Assembly (NCBI GenBank): GCA_963573315.1
Contig: OY752141.1
Location: 3,100,001-3,164,000 of the forward strand
Length of the DNA stretch: 64,000 nucleotides
Source: Entomortierella parvispora
Taxonomy: Eukaryota > Mortierellomycota > Mortierellomycetes > Mortierellales > Mortierellaceae
Reading direction: 5' to 3'
Shown piece by piece: positions 45,816 to 57,232 of this stretch. Position numbers and translations under genes: made by a program. The notes beneath the pieces were generated by a model, which was given only the letters and a program-made list of their open reading frames with translations, made no database searches and was not told the origin of the DNA. The number at the start of each line of letters is the position of its first letter. The first letter of the stretch is position 1.

Positions 45816-48800
45816 TTAGACCTTGGCGACCTCGCCAGCCTGCTCAGCAAGCTTATAGAACAGCGATTCCTTGCGCTGCATTAGCAACACTGGGGACTCG
45901 TACTCTTCTACGTGCCCCTTTTCCAATACCAGGATCTTGTCAGAATCCATCACAGTTTTGATTCGGTGAGCAATTGTCAAAATAGTCCTGTCCTTAAACT
46001 CCTTCCGGATCGTCTTTTGGATCAGCTCGTCCGTCTCCACGTCCACCGCTGCTGTGGCCTCATCCAGAATCAAAATCCTAGTCTTCCTCAACAGCGCACG
46101 CGCCAAGCAGATCAACGACCGTTGACCCACAGAAAAGTTCTCGCCGTTCTGAGTGACCTCATACGAGAGTCCTCCAGGCATGCTTGAGATATACTCCTTC
46201 AAATGTGCACGCTCCAAGGCCTCCCAGATCTCCATATCCTGGGCTTGATCGAACGGATCAAGATTGTCCCGAACAGTACCGACAAAGAGAGTGGGGTCCT
46301 GAGGAATGATAGCCAAGTGCTGACGCAAGTGCTCCAACCCAATCGTAGAGATATCCACCCCGTCGATCTCGATCGATCCACCATCCTCTTCCACCTCGAC
46401 CTTTTCCAACTCTGAAGGCGCAACTTCTGACTTTGAGGGATCTGAATCGTAGTCGGATCCATTGTGGCTCGCCTTGGCCCAATGACTGTTGGCCGCCTCA
46501 ATGATTCGGAAGAGGGCCAGCGTCAAAGATGATTTTCCAGCTCCAGTGCGACCCACAATACCGACCTTCTCTCCAGCCGAGACCTCGAACGACACATTCT
46601 TGATGACAAGGTCCATTCCCTGACGGTAACGGGTCGAGTAGTTCTTGAAAATGATCTGACCTTGAGAGGGCCAGTTTTCGGGCAAGACCACATCTGTCAC
46701 ATTTGGTGCCTCTTGGTTCTTCTCCGAGTATTCCTTCACGCGTTCAACACCAACGAGTTCGTTCTGAAGCTCACAGAAGCACCGGACCAACCAAGTGATA
46801 TCCTGAGTGATGTTGAGTGCGTAACTCAGGGATAAGCCGACCATGCTAGAGTTCAAACTGTTTCGACTCACGACCGCAAAGAGTGAGGCAGCGAGGACAA
46901 TGATGGAACCCAGGGCTTCCAGACGTGCATTCAACCAACGGTTACCGACCGCCCAGACAAAGTGAGCATTCGAAGCAAGATCGGACTTGCAAGCATTCTC
47001 GACAATGAAGCGCTCATTACAGCGCATCGCACGAATGGTCGATACGCCCGACAAAGTCTCGGAAAAGTGCTGATACATTGGCGACTTTGAAATAGATTCG
47101 ATACGTTTGAAGGCACGGGAGGACGCGATGTAGTACGACTGCACAAAGACGTAAACCAAAAGGACTGGTGGCACAATAACCAAAAAGATGGGCGTCGTCA
47201 CAGCAATGACAATCAAGCTTCCCATCACGGACACGAAGCAAAAAAACATGTCGTGGAAGGCCCAGGGGATCTGCTCATCAATACTGAAGCAATCGGATGA
47301 GAAGCGGTTGATGACGCGCCCCACGGGAGTCGTGTCAAAGAAGGACATAGGCAATCGGAGGACGTTGTTGAGAAGTTCATTGTGGAGCTGTTCTGAGGCA
47401 CGAACACCAGCAGAAACCATGGTCGTGTAAGAGGTCCAGACAGTCAAAAGCATGTAGCCCACCACGAGAAGAGCGTAGATTCCCATGTAGTAACCTAAGC
47501 CATGAGGTGCATGGTTCACAACCTCGACCCAGTTCTGCAACCAAGTGTTGGTTCCGATCTGACAACCCTGTATGACGACAAAGAGGAAAATAACCTGAAT
47601 CGCGTTGCGGTACGAGGCTGCCTTGGCGTAAATCTTGTAGACGTGCCAATGGATACTTCCGACCATCATCTCTTCCTCCTCCACCAGCTCCGCATTGTCG
47701 TCTGGTTTGGCTTCCGAGGCTTTGGTTTCCACAGCCTTGTTATGGAGATCATGTGCCTGAGCAATCCCGGTCGTTTCATCCAACTCCTTGATTGTCTCGG
47801 CGTCGTTCATAGATTCAGAATCGGCGTCCTTTCGCTTCTGTTTGACAGAATAATCCTCAATCAGTTGATAGAACGCGTTTTTGGCATCCAGTAGTTCTTG
47901 GTACCGTCCAGTCTCATTAATCATGCCGTCCCTGATAACAACGATCTGATCCGCCTCGTGCAGGTGATGTATTCCATGTGTGACCAACAGACGAGTCTTG
48001 GAGCCCAGGAGTCCCTCGGGCCCAATCAGATGCTTCCACAAATGCTGATCTACATGTGCATCCACAGCACTCAGAGGGTCATCCAGTAAGTAGATGTCAG
48101 CGTCCTGGTAAGCTGCACGAGCAAGTGAAACTCGCTGTTTTTGCCCACCAGACAAGTTGATACCGCGCTCTCCGATTTCCGTCAGGTCAGCCGCAGGGAG
48201 CATCTCAAAGTCAGGCGTCAGTCCAGCCGCAAAGACGATTCGATCATAGCGCTCCTGGTCGAAGGTACACCCGAAAACAATATTGTCCTTAAGCGTAGCG
48301 TTGATGATCCAGGGCTGCTGGGGAGCGTAGGCGATCTTGCCATTGATCTTGACCGTTCCTCGTCGTTTGTACATATCACCAATCATGGCATTAAACAAAC
48401 TTGTCTTTCCTTGTCCGACTCTGCCAACAACAGCCGTCAAATGGCCACGGTACACAGAAATATTAATGTCCTTGAGAGTGGCTTCGTAGTTGCGTTCGAT
48501 GGGGGTCCCAGGAACCGGAGAGGGAAGTCCAGCTTCCAAAGCTTCCTTGGCCTCTTGCTTGGCCTTCCTGGCTTCCTTCTTCTTCCGGGCTTTGATTTGT
48601 TTCTCGGTCTCGACATCTGGCGCCTCTTTATCCCAAGCAAAGACTCCATCCTTGACTTCGAGTACTGGGAGCGAAGGATCGCTGGGCAGCTCGTCAATAT
48701 GCTCAATACTGTCATCTGACAGCTCCTCTGCTAAGAGATACTTTTGGATGCGTCGAGTCGCGACTATCAATCCCATAGTCTCTCCAGTAATGAACGACAA

Positions 48801-50717
48801 CATACCGATGGGTCGGTTCAAGAGTCCAAAGAGGGTGATACTGACAAAGATCGTCTGCGAGTTGATATTGCCGTCACCAACGGATGCGAATATACTGAAA
48901 GAAACCAGGGCCATCAGCAATGTCAGAGAGCTGAACATGATAGTCATAAATGAAAATGCGACTCCGATTTTGCGTAAGATGGCAAGCTCCCGGTTGCGGA
49001 ACACGGCTACTTTGGCACGGAAGGATGACTCCCTAGAAGATCCAACAGCAAATAAAAGGCTGAAGTCAGTACACGACCCCTCACATATGGCAATTGAACT
49101 TCAAGTCGGCTGAGAAAAACTTACCATCCATAGAGCTTGACGATTTTGATACCTGACAAAACCTCGTTCAATAATCGAATGCGGTTGTCCATGGCAGCCA
49201 ACTTCTCGTCCTTGGCCCTTGCAAAGAAGGCTGCAATCCAGGTTTGAAGTGGTGCCACCACTAAGATTGTTCCAGCTCCCGCAATCGCTGCCCATCCAAG
49301 TTGTAGGTATAGCAGCCAAAGAGCAATACAAATCTCAAAAGGAACCGAGAACCACATCGGTAAAAGAGGTAAAGCCTCAGACCAGCGCTCCGCATCGACA
49401 CTCATGTGGTTCTGAATATCACCTGGCGACTGTTCGTTCCTGGCAGAGGGACTCAAACGAAGCGCCTTGCGGTAGACCATCGAGATTAAGGCTGTCCTGG
49501 CTTCGATACCCATGTTCATAATCAGCTGGTTGAATTGTCCTTCCAAGAGCGCACTGGCAATGGTCGAGAAAAACATGCCGAATGACAAAATAATCCCGAG
49601 CGAGACCGGAGTGGGTGTATCTGTGCTGTAAGATCCAGTGAAGCTCAACAGCTGGTTCATCAACTCTGGAGCAACAAATGTCAACGCCGAAGCCAAGATG
49701 CGGTAGATGAAAATGGGAATCCATTGCGAGCCGTAAGCCTTCAACACCAAAAGCATTAATCTTGGTTCCTTGCCCTTGGCTAGTTGTTTCTGAACATGCT
49801 TGTCCCATTGACTCGAGAGGAGAGGGTACGAGAACTGAGTCTTAATCCTCTGAGGCATCATATCTGCAACATCCGATCCTTGCAGAGGCTTCTTGCATCC
49901 GATTGAGATGATATTTTGAAGATAAAAGAACCAGTAGCGCGAGAACAGGTTGGCCTTTTCATAGGGACTGGCATTGCTCCTCTGCTGCACCTTGGTACTT
50001 CCACGAGGCCAAGATTCCACGACTAGACCGAGGGTAATGAGGGCAAAGTAGGTGTAATATAAGACAGCATCGGTTCCTGTAGGGTTTGGTAGTTCGCTTA
50101 TGGTCCGAATGGTAATGGTGCTCACGACGACAGAGACAAAGTAAAAAGAAAATATGGGGATCGAAGAACGGACTTCGTACTTGTGTTCAAGATAGTTCAA
50201 TGGGACAGCCACCAGCTATTAATACAGAATAGAGAGACAAACTGTTAGGAGGGATCAAGAGATGACAGGCCTCAAAAAAGAATGATCAGGAAAAACATGG
50301 AAAGCCTTTTTACCCATGCTGTGGCAACGGAGGCATTGGCAAGGACGCTTGCGGGTGAACGGTTTGCTTCTTGGCCGGCGAGACCGGCTCGCACCAAGAG
50401 GACAGTGGCAGCCGCTGTCATGAGGAACTGACAGGGCCAATAGATAATATTTGTCCTTCCAAGACGATGAGCTTGGCCCGTCTTAACAAGGGTATATATC
50501 CTGTGGATAAAGGCCAGGATGGCCACCAGTGCAGGCAACGCTGATAGAATGGTGGACTCGAAGCATGGGGTCAAGTCGATTCGACGGTCACTTGTTGGAC
50601 CCTAAAAGGGAGCAAACGGAAAAGAGGGTGAGCTAACGAAAACTGCGGATTGAACTGTTACCGGGCAAGCAAGCGACTTACCCATCCCTCTGGATCTCTG
50701 CAGTAGGGTATACTCAT
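45816..50717 (-). CDS. ABC transporter, ABCC (MRP/YCF1) full-length type
   Basis: Four exons: 50717 to about 50680, about 50594-50314, about 50215-49137 and 49032-45816, about 1,540 residues. The N-terminal TMD0-like part begins 'MSIPYCRDPEGWGPTS' and 'DLTPCFESTILSALPAL', as in MRP1. Two membrane domains and two nucleotide-binding domains follow. NBD1 has Walker A 'GRVGQGKTSLFNAMIG', signature 'LSGGQKQRVSLARA' and Walker B 'IYLLDDPLSAVD', with Asp where the catalytic Glu usually sits. NBD2 has Walker A 'GRTGAGKSSLTLALF', signature '[16 protein letters not shown]' and Walker B '[12 protein letters not shown]'. This asymmetry is normal for ABCC. Such pumps move glutathione conjugates, metals or drugs across the vacuolar or plasma membrane; the substrate is not predictable. 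Between the domains sits a charged linker with Lys/Glu repeats. Closely related to the partial gene at 63410. Confidence 0.95.
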
Positions 50718-51027
50718 GTCGCCTGTGATCTGTCCAGATTGGGCGAGTATGGATGATGGTGAAAAAAGAAGAAAGCAAGAATGAAAACAGAAGAGAGATA
50801 AATGAAGGAGGGCAAACCGTTGTCTTTATACTTTCAGACGAATCCAGGGTTCGGCCTCAGCAGAAACCGGTCAAGTTTCGAGATAGTCATTCCCTGCAGC
50901 CCCTTTGGAGAGGGTATCATGAAAGAGAAGTCGCACAGAAAGTCAAACCATCTTCGCCCTTCGCCCTCATCCAGGATCTATTGCCGCCTTAGCATCGAGG
51001 TTTACCACTGTTGTGGACAGATAGACG
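50718..51027. other. 5' flank of the ABCC gene
   Basis: About 310 bases upstream of the transporter start, purine-rich, with no recognisable coding frame. Confidence 0.45.
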
Positions 51028-51354
51028 TTAGAGATTCAGTTTGGGCGTCTCAATCTCCACTCCTCCTCCTCCGATAGTTCTTCGAACGACCAAAGACAAG
51101 TTCCGACCTCGAATACTGTACCCTCCATAGCAGAGGACCCCGAAAGTCACCGAGTGGCCCAAGCTGTGCTGCGGGCGAACGCTCACGGTGTTTAAATTGC
51201 TCCAGTAAGTCCACACATTGTGGTCAAGATCGTGACCATCTTTGGGCACGATCCTGCTTGGAAGGGTCTCAACCAAGAACGTCCAATTCCCCTGATTCGA
51301 CGGGTTGTGGCCACAAAAGGGTGCGATTCCTTCAAGAACGTCGCCAACATCTCA
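51028..51354 (-). pseudogene. Decayed coding remnant of unknown protein
   Basis: On the minus strand a frame open from about 51354 to a stop at 51028 encodes about 108 residues of protein-like, beta-rich sequence: 'NWTFLVETLPSRIVPKDGHD', 'NVWTYWSNLNTVSVRPQHS' and 'VTFGVLCYGGYSIRGRNLS'. The sequence has regular hydrophobic alternation and several aromatic residues, quite unlike the surrounding shadow frames. Two stops (TGA, TAG) lie directly upstream in the same frame, and a second frame overlapping it also looks partly coding up to 51398, suggesting a frameshift. I do not recognise the family. It may instead be the last exon of an unrecognised short gene. Confidence 0.4.
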
Positions 51355-51481
51355 AGTCTACCAACCCAGGCTGACATTCTCTTTCTGCCAGCTCTCACAA
51401 CCTGGATGCAGAGTCCGAAATAGGAAAAAAAAATCTATTGACGCTGAGTGTTTGAGCGCCCAGTCAACGCAACATGTGCAG

Positions 51482-52595
51482 TCATTTCTCGCTGAGACTA
51501 AGAGGCATGTCGCTGAGGAGCTTCCTGTTCCTCAGGGCGTCCTGTTTCCTTTCTAGTTCCACGGCCCACAGGGCGGCCCTACGATTTAGAAAAGCAGTAA
51601 AAATAAAACACATCAGATTAACGCGTTTCCCCCCTGTCTTTTCAACACAGTGGCCACTGAACCTAGGCAGGAAAGAGTGTCCATATTTACCCAATGGAGT
51701 TTGTAAAGCCAAAGAGGATACCAAGGATCGGGACCAGTTCCAATGCTTGCGACACAAACCCAAAGGCCAGGTACTGAGCTTCCTGTCTCTTGATCCAATC
51801 CTCTCGCTCTTTCTCCGTCATCTCCTTCTTGTCAAAGTAGTACCGGTGGATATCGGGCATTCTGGCTTTGCCATTGATGTAACAAAACGTCACCTGTCCT
51901 GCCACTGGGAACAGGTTTAGAGGCAGGGTCATGCACCACAGCAGGATCCGCTCTCCCACCTGGAACGACGCCGCTTTGACAAGGTCGCGTTTCCGGCGCC
52001 TGGCCTCTTCCCGCGACACCATGGCTTCAGTCGAAACGACCTGGATATCGGATTCACCCTTGATAAGGTGTTTGTTGTCATTGCTGTCGAAGTCCTTGTA
52101 ATCGGTCTGCTTTAGGATCGCACCGTTGCTTTTGTAGATCGTGCGATTCAGGGTAGCCAGGGGTCCGATCTGGAGTTGATTCAAGGCCAAAACCTTTTTG
52201 AAAAGACCCTTGGATTTTTCTTTCTTGAAGACTTCGCCCATGACCAAGGCCACGAGCACCGAGGTCTCGCCCATGGTCAGGATCAGGGCCGACCAAGTGG
52301 GAATGTTGAACCCAAGGAGGGTCAGCTCGCGTGTGTTGGGGTAGAGGAACGAGATAGCGGTGTGAACGATCTGGACAACATAGAGGATCAACCTCCGCTG
52401 ATATTTGAAGGTGAGGGTGGCGAGGGGGAGGAGGATCAACAAGGTAACGAAGAACGCTGAGAGGAGCGAGCGGACGAACTGGGGGCCAAGCTGCCGAATG
52501 TGCTGAGCAAGATAGACAATTCCCAGAAGCGGGTATGCGCCTGCGAAGACGCGGCCATGGTGTGATGGGGGCAGAGAAGAGAGGCGGGCGGTCAT
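51482..52595 (-). CDS. RRT8/LDS (EI24-like) multi-pass membrane protein
   Basis: Two exons, 52595-51691 and 51578-51482, in phase; 333 residues. The start at 52595 (MTARLSSLPPS) was chosen because the open frame upstream crosses a tandem repeat. About five hydrophobic segments are visible: 'FVRSLLSAFFVTLLILLPLA', 'RLILYVVQIVHTAISFL', 'WSALILTMGETSVLVALVM', 'ERILLWCMTLPLNLFPVAGQ' and 'ALELVPILGILFGF'. The segment 'LPLNLFPVAGQVTFCYINGK' followed by an aromatic 'HRYYFDKKEM' resembles the yeast outer-spore-wall proteins Rrt8, Lds1 and Lds2, which localise to lipid droplets and the spore wall. The role here is inferred. It shares a short divergent promoter with the HIT gene. Confidence 0.75.
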
Positions 52596-52917
52596 TTTGC
52601 AGTAGCTAGAATACAGATGGACGCGCCAACGGCTGGACGGCTGGATGGCTGGATGGCTGGATGGCTGGATAGATGGATAGATGGATGGGTGGAATGAAGA
52701 ATGACAGATGAGAAAGGAGGATCGGACCGCTGCGCCCATGAGCGTGGCGGAGCGCATGTCTTTTCTCTCTTGTGCTCCGTCCGAGCCTGGCTTGATCCAT
52801 TCGCTTTGAGCCGAAGATTGGATGCACAGACAGGGATGGAATGGAGACGGGTGATTATCTTCTTTTTCTTCACCTCATTCCACCTTCAAGCCTCACTTCA
52901 CCTTCAAGCCGAGTCGG
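52596..52917. other. Divergent promoter with tandem repeat
   Basis: A 322-base head-to-head spacer between the RRT8-like and HINT3-like genes, carrying the GGCTGGAT repeat next to the RRT8-like start. Confidence 0.6.
52631..52693 (+). repeat. Tandem GGCTGGAT / GATA-GATG repeat
   Basis: Four imperfect copies of GGCTGGAT or GGCTGGAC followed by GATAGATGGATAGATGGATG. It lies 36 bases upstream of the RRT8-like start codon and so probably sits in the leader or promoter. Confidence 0.85.
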
Positions 52918-53648
52918 ATGACCCTCATCGACAAGATCCTTTGCCGGCCTTGCGTCTTCTGCGGCATCGTCGATGGCACCGTCCGTAGCAACCTCATCTA
53001 CAAAGTATGCATTCAGGCACGCCTTCCTTCTTGAGTAGATTCAGAACAGTGGACCGAGAAAGAACGAAACAACGAGGAGACTTTCAAACCCACGTTCTCC
53101 TCCCTCTCCTGCTTCTCCTTCCAGGATGAGCATATTGCAGCCTTTGACGACATCAACCCAGCTGCTGAAACCCATATCCTGATCGTCCCAGTAGCACATA
53201 TCGACAGTGTAAAGTCTCTGACCGTCGAACACCAGGATCTGCTGCAGCGCATGAGCAAGAAAGCAAACGAGTTGCTGAAATCACGCGGGCATGACCCAGA
53301 AACGTCAAAGTAGGTCTCCTGCCTCTGCCCCTACCCCTGTCTTTGTCCCCCCTCGCAAATCCGCCGCAACTGGACCCTGCCTACCTCTCGGTCCAAAGTA
53401 ATGGTGCTTGTTCTCCTGAGTGTCTGACTCTTTTACCTTCTCTTCCTAACGAAACTGAATCTAGACTTGGATTCCATGTACCGCCCTTCAACACTGTTGA
53501 TCATCTTCATTTGCACGTCTTGGGCGGCGAATTCAAGTCCAAATACAAGAAGCTGAAATACGAGACAGGAAGGATGTGGTACCTGGATCTTTTTCAAATC
53601 CAAAGTGATCTTGAGAGGAAACACCGACTGCAGGGAGCGCGCCTCTGA
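52918..53648 (+). CDS. HIT-domain nucleotide hydrolase, HINT3-like
   Basis: Three exons, 52918-53004, 53125-53309 and 53465-53648, all in phase; 151 residues. The N-terminus 'CRPCVFCGIVDGT' carries paired cysteines as in HINT3. 'AFDDINPAAETHILIVPVAH' follows, and the catalytic histidine triad is 'HLHLHVLGG' after 'LGFHVPPFNTVD'. That Gly-Phe-His-x-Pro-Pro-Phe lead-in is characteristic of the HINT3 branch rather than HINT1. The family hydrolyses adenosine phosphoramidates and aminoacyl-adenylates in cytosol and nucleus. Length is typical of the family. A trailing basic segment ends 'ERKHRLQGARL'. Confidence 0.93.
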
Positions 53649-54722
53649 AGCACGAATCAAGCCGACTTGTGCAATGAAGACTAGTTTACTCTGCGGCGAC
53701 ATCTTGTACTTGGATATCACTGACTGACGGAATGAGAAGCACACGGATATCAAAGCCAGAGCGCGTTCTGAAATAAAAACAAGCAAACACCTACTCTGAT
53801 CTGCTCCTTGGTTCGTAGGATTAGAGATGACGACCCGAGTGAATGGGCTTCGGACGTCTGGAACGTGGATGAGAGGAGACGAGACAAGACGAGAGCCTTT
53901 TTGATTCGACTACATGTAGGCCATCGGCCCTCTCCAAGGGTCGAGCCTTTCTTGATTCACGACCGTCCGACGAAACATGGAAACGAGTCGGAGAGAAAAT
54001 TGTACACTGCGAGACTCGGTAACCTTCGGATAGGCAAGCAAGGCTTGGTCGAGCGGCAGTCCACATGGCTTAGTTATTATGGACAATATGGCAGTGGGTG
54101 CTGAGGATGTTTTTCCAATCAGAGAAGATATGGATCAACGCTGAAAGACGAATCGAAATGTAGAAAGGAAGTGTGCTTTGCTGTTGACCAGAAGAGAGGG
54201 AGGGATGAGAAAATGTGTCTAGGGCTGACGATATTTTTAGCGAAGGATGGGCGTCATGCTCAGCAAGGGGATGGTTCTGTTCATTCCGTTGGGTGGCCAC
54301 AGGGACGAAAACAAACGACAGACGCAACAAAAAACACTCTTCTGGCCTGCAGCAAAACAGCGTTCGGGGGCACTGACCAAATCTCCGCTGTGGCAGCGTC
54401 CTGTCCTTTTTCTTTCTTTTAGTTCCTCCTCTTTCCTCTCCTCTTGCTGCTCCTTTCTTCCTCCGTTCTTTTTTTTCTTTCCTGTTGACCTCCCTTCTCT
54501 CTCCTCTTCATCACCCTCCTTTCCCCCCCCCTCTCCCTGGGATCTGTATCTTGCCTTTCGCTCTCCCATCTTCCCCTTCCTCCCCAACTTCACTGTTCAC
54601 GCCGTCCTCAACCAACCCAGGACTCTTGCCCTGCCTGTCTTCGTTGCGTTACCGAGAAGAGCAGCGAGTACAAACGCACACGGACAGCAAAACAAACACC
54701 AACCAGAAAGGCATCCATATTG
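53649..54722. other. Intergenic region (1.1 kb)
   Basis: It starts with the HIT gene's 3' UTR (AATAAA near 53770) and ends in a pyrimidine-rich leader (54400-54600) of the next plus-strand gene. An open frame at 53808-54104 has no domain character and is not supported as a gene. Confidence 0.5.
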
Positions 54723-56429
54723 ATGAAGTACGACTCTTCGGGTTCTCGGCCGAGAAAAGGCCTTCAGTCCAGGTCCCTGGCGGCCCTGGTCGTCATTATT
54801 CTCACCTCAGGCTGGATCCTTCTCAGTAACATGGACCTACTGCAGCACCAATTCAATCGCCTTTCCGAATCCTCTTCAAGCTCTCCCGCCGCCTCCTCCT
54901 CCTCCCCTTCTTCTTCCTCCTCGTCTTCAAAGGAGACACTACCACCGCCCCAGGAACACAAGCACGAAAATCTTGAAGATGACGACTCAGCTGCCTTGCT
55001 ACCTCCGCCAACTTTGGACACAGTCTTGAACTCAAGCACGGCGTATTTAACTTATTTACCTTTCGCTGGCCTCACGAACCAATTCATTGGCCTCGAGAGC
55101 GCCGCATTTGCGGCTAAGCGTCTCAACCGAACCTTGATCCTCCCCCCTATTATCTCCAACACCCACGACCACGATAACACTCATCGGTCTTGGTCCCATT
55201 TCTTTGACCTGGCCCGATTCACCAACCTGACGGGCGTCCCCGTGCTCGAATGGGATCAAATCCGACCCCTGACTGGGCGGCAGTTGGACGTTGGTCTGAA
55301 ACAAACAATCTTTTGCTTAGAAGCCGGTTATCACAAGGAAGAGAAGACTTGGAGCAAACTTGCCGAAAATGTGACCACGGTGATCGTCAATGGCTATGGC
55401 GGTTGGGGTGTCGATATCAATATCTCGGGCTGGACGTTTGCCTGGCATTTCCTTCTCAGGCCCATCCTTGAGAAACCTTTGGACAAGAAACCGGACGCCC
55501 CAGAGTTTGAGCGACCCATACCCAATGATCCACGCAAGGGGGATTTAGCCGTCTTGGAAGACTTGGTGTATCGGTACAAGGACTGGAAACCAAGTGGAGG
55601 CAACAGCAACAATATCAACCTGTTGACTTTATCCAACTCGTTCAAGCTGCGGGATTCAGGGTTCGGGAATCGGATTTGGACAGAGATTGGGCTGAATATT
55701 CACTTTTTGCCAAAGGTGATGGAGTTTGCTACCCAGCGGATAAACGACGAGGTCCACGGTGACAAAGGAGTCGAAGTCATGGTCAATGATGATCCTGAGG
55801 AGAACGAGGACGGCCAGGAGGAAGCGACACCCAATGACGTTTCGGATAAGTACGACGAGATCCAATTACCCACGACCCGTATCCCCTATATTGCCGTTCA
55901 TTTGAGACGGGGAGACATCTGGAAAAAGTGCTCGGAGAAGGATGTGCAAAAATGCCTGGTGCCCATTGAACGCTATGTTGAGGCTGTTGATCAGGCTCAC
56001 ACTCTGGCCGCAGCACGGCTGGGTTATGGAGAGGACAAGGACAACGCCACCGGCCTATACCATCGTCTGCCAGTGGTCGTCACGACCGACACAACGGACG
56101 AGGCTGATTTAGCAGTCATCAAGGCTAATGGATGGCATCGACTCGATCATTCCCGGTATAATACCGTCGATATCTTTGGTTCTTTTGGTCCCGCCTTGGT
56201 AGATGCCGCCATTTTGGCTCATGCTGACGTCCTTGTTGGCAGCAAGGCCAGCACAATGTCAAAGATTGCAACCATGCGTCAGAAGGATTGGTACCATCAT
56301 GAGTCTTTCTATCCAGAGGCCGTTGTGAAGAGAGCGGATGCCATTGCGTTTACCAGCGGCAACGAGGGGGAGATTCGCTCCTCTCACCAACGCAGACGGG
56401 CCTTACAAGGACCCAACAGACTCCCATAA
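54723..56429 (+). CDS. O-fucosyltransferase-like type II membrane protein
   Basis: Single exon, 568 residues from ATG 54723. A short basic cytoplasmic tail precedes one signal-anchor helix ('SLAALVVIILTSGWILLS'), then a Ser-rich stem, so it should sit in the Golgi or ER membrane with a luminal domain. The catalytic region begins 'YLTYLPFAGLTNQFIGLESA', like the donor-binding N-terminal loop of GDP-fucose O-fucosyltransferases, and contains 'IPYIAVHLRRGDIWKKC', the conserved HxRRGD-type loop of this GT-B superfamily. 'VVVTTDTTDEADLAVIKA' and 'AILAHADVLVGSKASTMSKI' form the C-terminal Rossmann half, the latter matching the SxF/S motif region. Fungal members are poorly characterised, so acceptor and sugar are unknown. 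No gene with a related function adjoins it. Confidence 0.75.
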   Translation: MKYDSSGSRPRKGLQSRSLAALVVIILTSGWILLSNMDLLQHQFNRLSESSSSSPAASSSSPSSSSSSSKETLPPPQEHKHENLEDDDSAALLPPPTLDTVLNSSTAYLTYLPFAGLTNQFIGLESAAFAAKRLNRTLILPPIISNTHDHDNTHRSWSHFFDLARFTNLTGVPVLEWDQIRPLTGRQLDVGLKQTIFCLEAGYHKEEKTWSKLAENVTTVIVNGYGGWGVDINISGWTFAWHFLLRPILEKPLDKKPDAPEFERPIPNDPRKGDLAVLEDLVYRYKDWKPSGGNSNNINLLTLSNSFKLRDSGFGNRIWTEIGLNIHFLPKVMEFATQRINDEVHGDKGVEVMVNDDPEENEDGQEEATPNDVSDKYDEIQLPTTRIPYIAVHLRRGDIWKKCSEKDVQKCLVPIERYVEAVDQAHTLAAARLGYGEDKDNATGLYHRLPVVVTTDTTDEADLAVIKANGWHRLDHSRYNTVDIFGSFGPALVDAAILAHADVLVGSKASTMSKIATMRQKDWYHHESFYPEAVVKRADAIAFTSGNEGEIRSSHQRRRALQGPNRLP

Positions 56430-56712
56430 GAGTCGCACCCTTCACACGATACCATGACACACACTCACATTCGCTCTCACGCACGCCCTTACATATTAGC
56501 ATCTATCTTTCTTGTAAATAGTCAAAAAAAACCCCCAGCCAACTTGCTCTCAGCTCTAAAAAAACCATATTGCCTCAATTTATTTGAGCGTGTGCAAATT
56601 ATTTCTCGTTTCGAGTCCAAACCAAAAGCAGTGAGATCATGACGATATCGATGTCAAGTTTGTATTTGAAGAGGAAGGCCGGGCAGAAATGGCCAGGAAA
56701 GCAGGTATATAT

Positions 56713-56961
56713 CTAGTTATAAGTATGACCGGGGACGCCACGGCCGGGCACTCCCTTGATATGGCCAATCAACTGGATCTTGTGCACCGGCTCCCCGTCT
56801 TGGCCTTCGATGACTTGTTGGGTTGGAAGCTGTACATTGTTTTGACCCGTAGCAGTTTGTGTGCCCGCCGTCGTCGCAGACGCGGCAGCTTGAGAGCTTT
56901 GAGTGGGCGCGGGGTCCGTTGAGGAGGTAACGTGGTGAGAGGTTGTTGGCTGGGAAGACAT
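56713..56961 (-). CDS. Small hypothetical Ser/Thr/Gln-rich protein
   Basis: Open frame of 82 residues from ATG 56961 (MSSQPTTSHH). The first 50 residues are Thr/Ser/Ala-rich and disordered, and the end reads 'KIQLIGHIKGVPGRGVPG'. No family recognised. It may be a genuine small protein or 3' part of a spliced gene. An in-frame extension to 57102 exists but reads as leader. Low confidence. Confidence 0.4.
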   Translation of the reverse strand: MSSQPTTSHHVTSSTDPAPTQSSQAAASATTAGTQTATGQNNVQLPTQQVIEGQDGEPVHKIQLIGHIKGVPGRGVPGHTYN

Positions 56962-57232
56962 GACGGTTGATATTTGAGTGCTGAAGGGGGTTACGTGAGA
57001 AGAGGGGGGAAATTCAAAGAGTGAGAAAAAAAGTTGAAGGGAGGAGCTAGATATACCCTTAATCAGCCCCAATGCAAGCTGTTCGGTCTCGTGCGATTCC
57101 AACAGGATCGCGTCTTAGGAGATCTGATAACCCACCCAAGCGTTATGAAGTGTATTCTGTAATGTACAAGGTTTTATTTCCGACGATCAGACAATGGGGA
57201 GACGAATAGCTATAAAAATAAAAGAACAGGTC

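Noticed and set aside
52596-52757. N-terminal extension of the RRT8-like protein through the GGCTGGAT repeat
   Set aside because: The translated repeat (His/Pro/Ser/Ile periodic) lies upstream of a good ATG at 52595 and probably is leader or promoter.
53808-54104. 98-codon plus-strand frame after the HINT3-like gene
   Set aside because: Basic, repetitive composition with no domain, no splice partner and no supporting promoter element.
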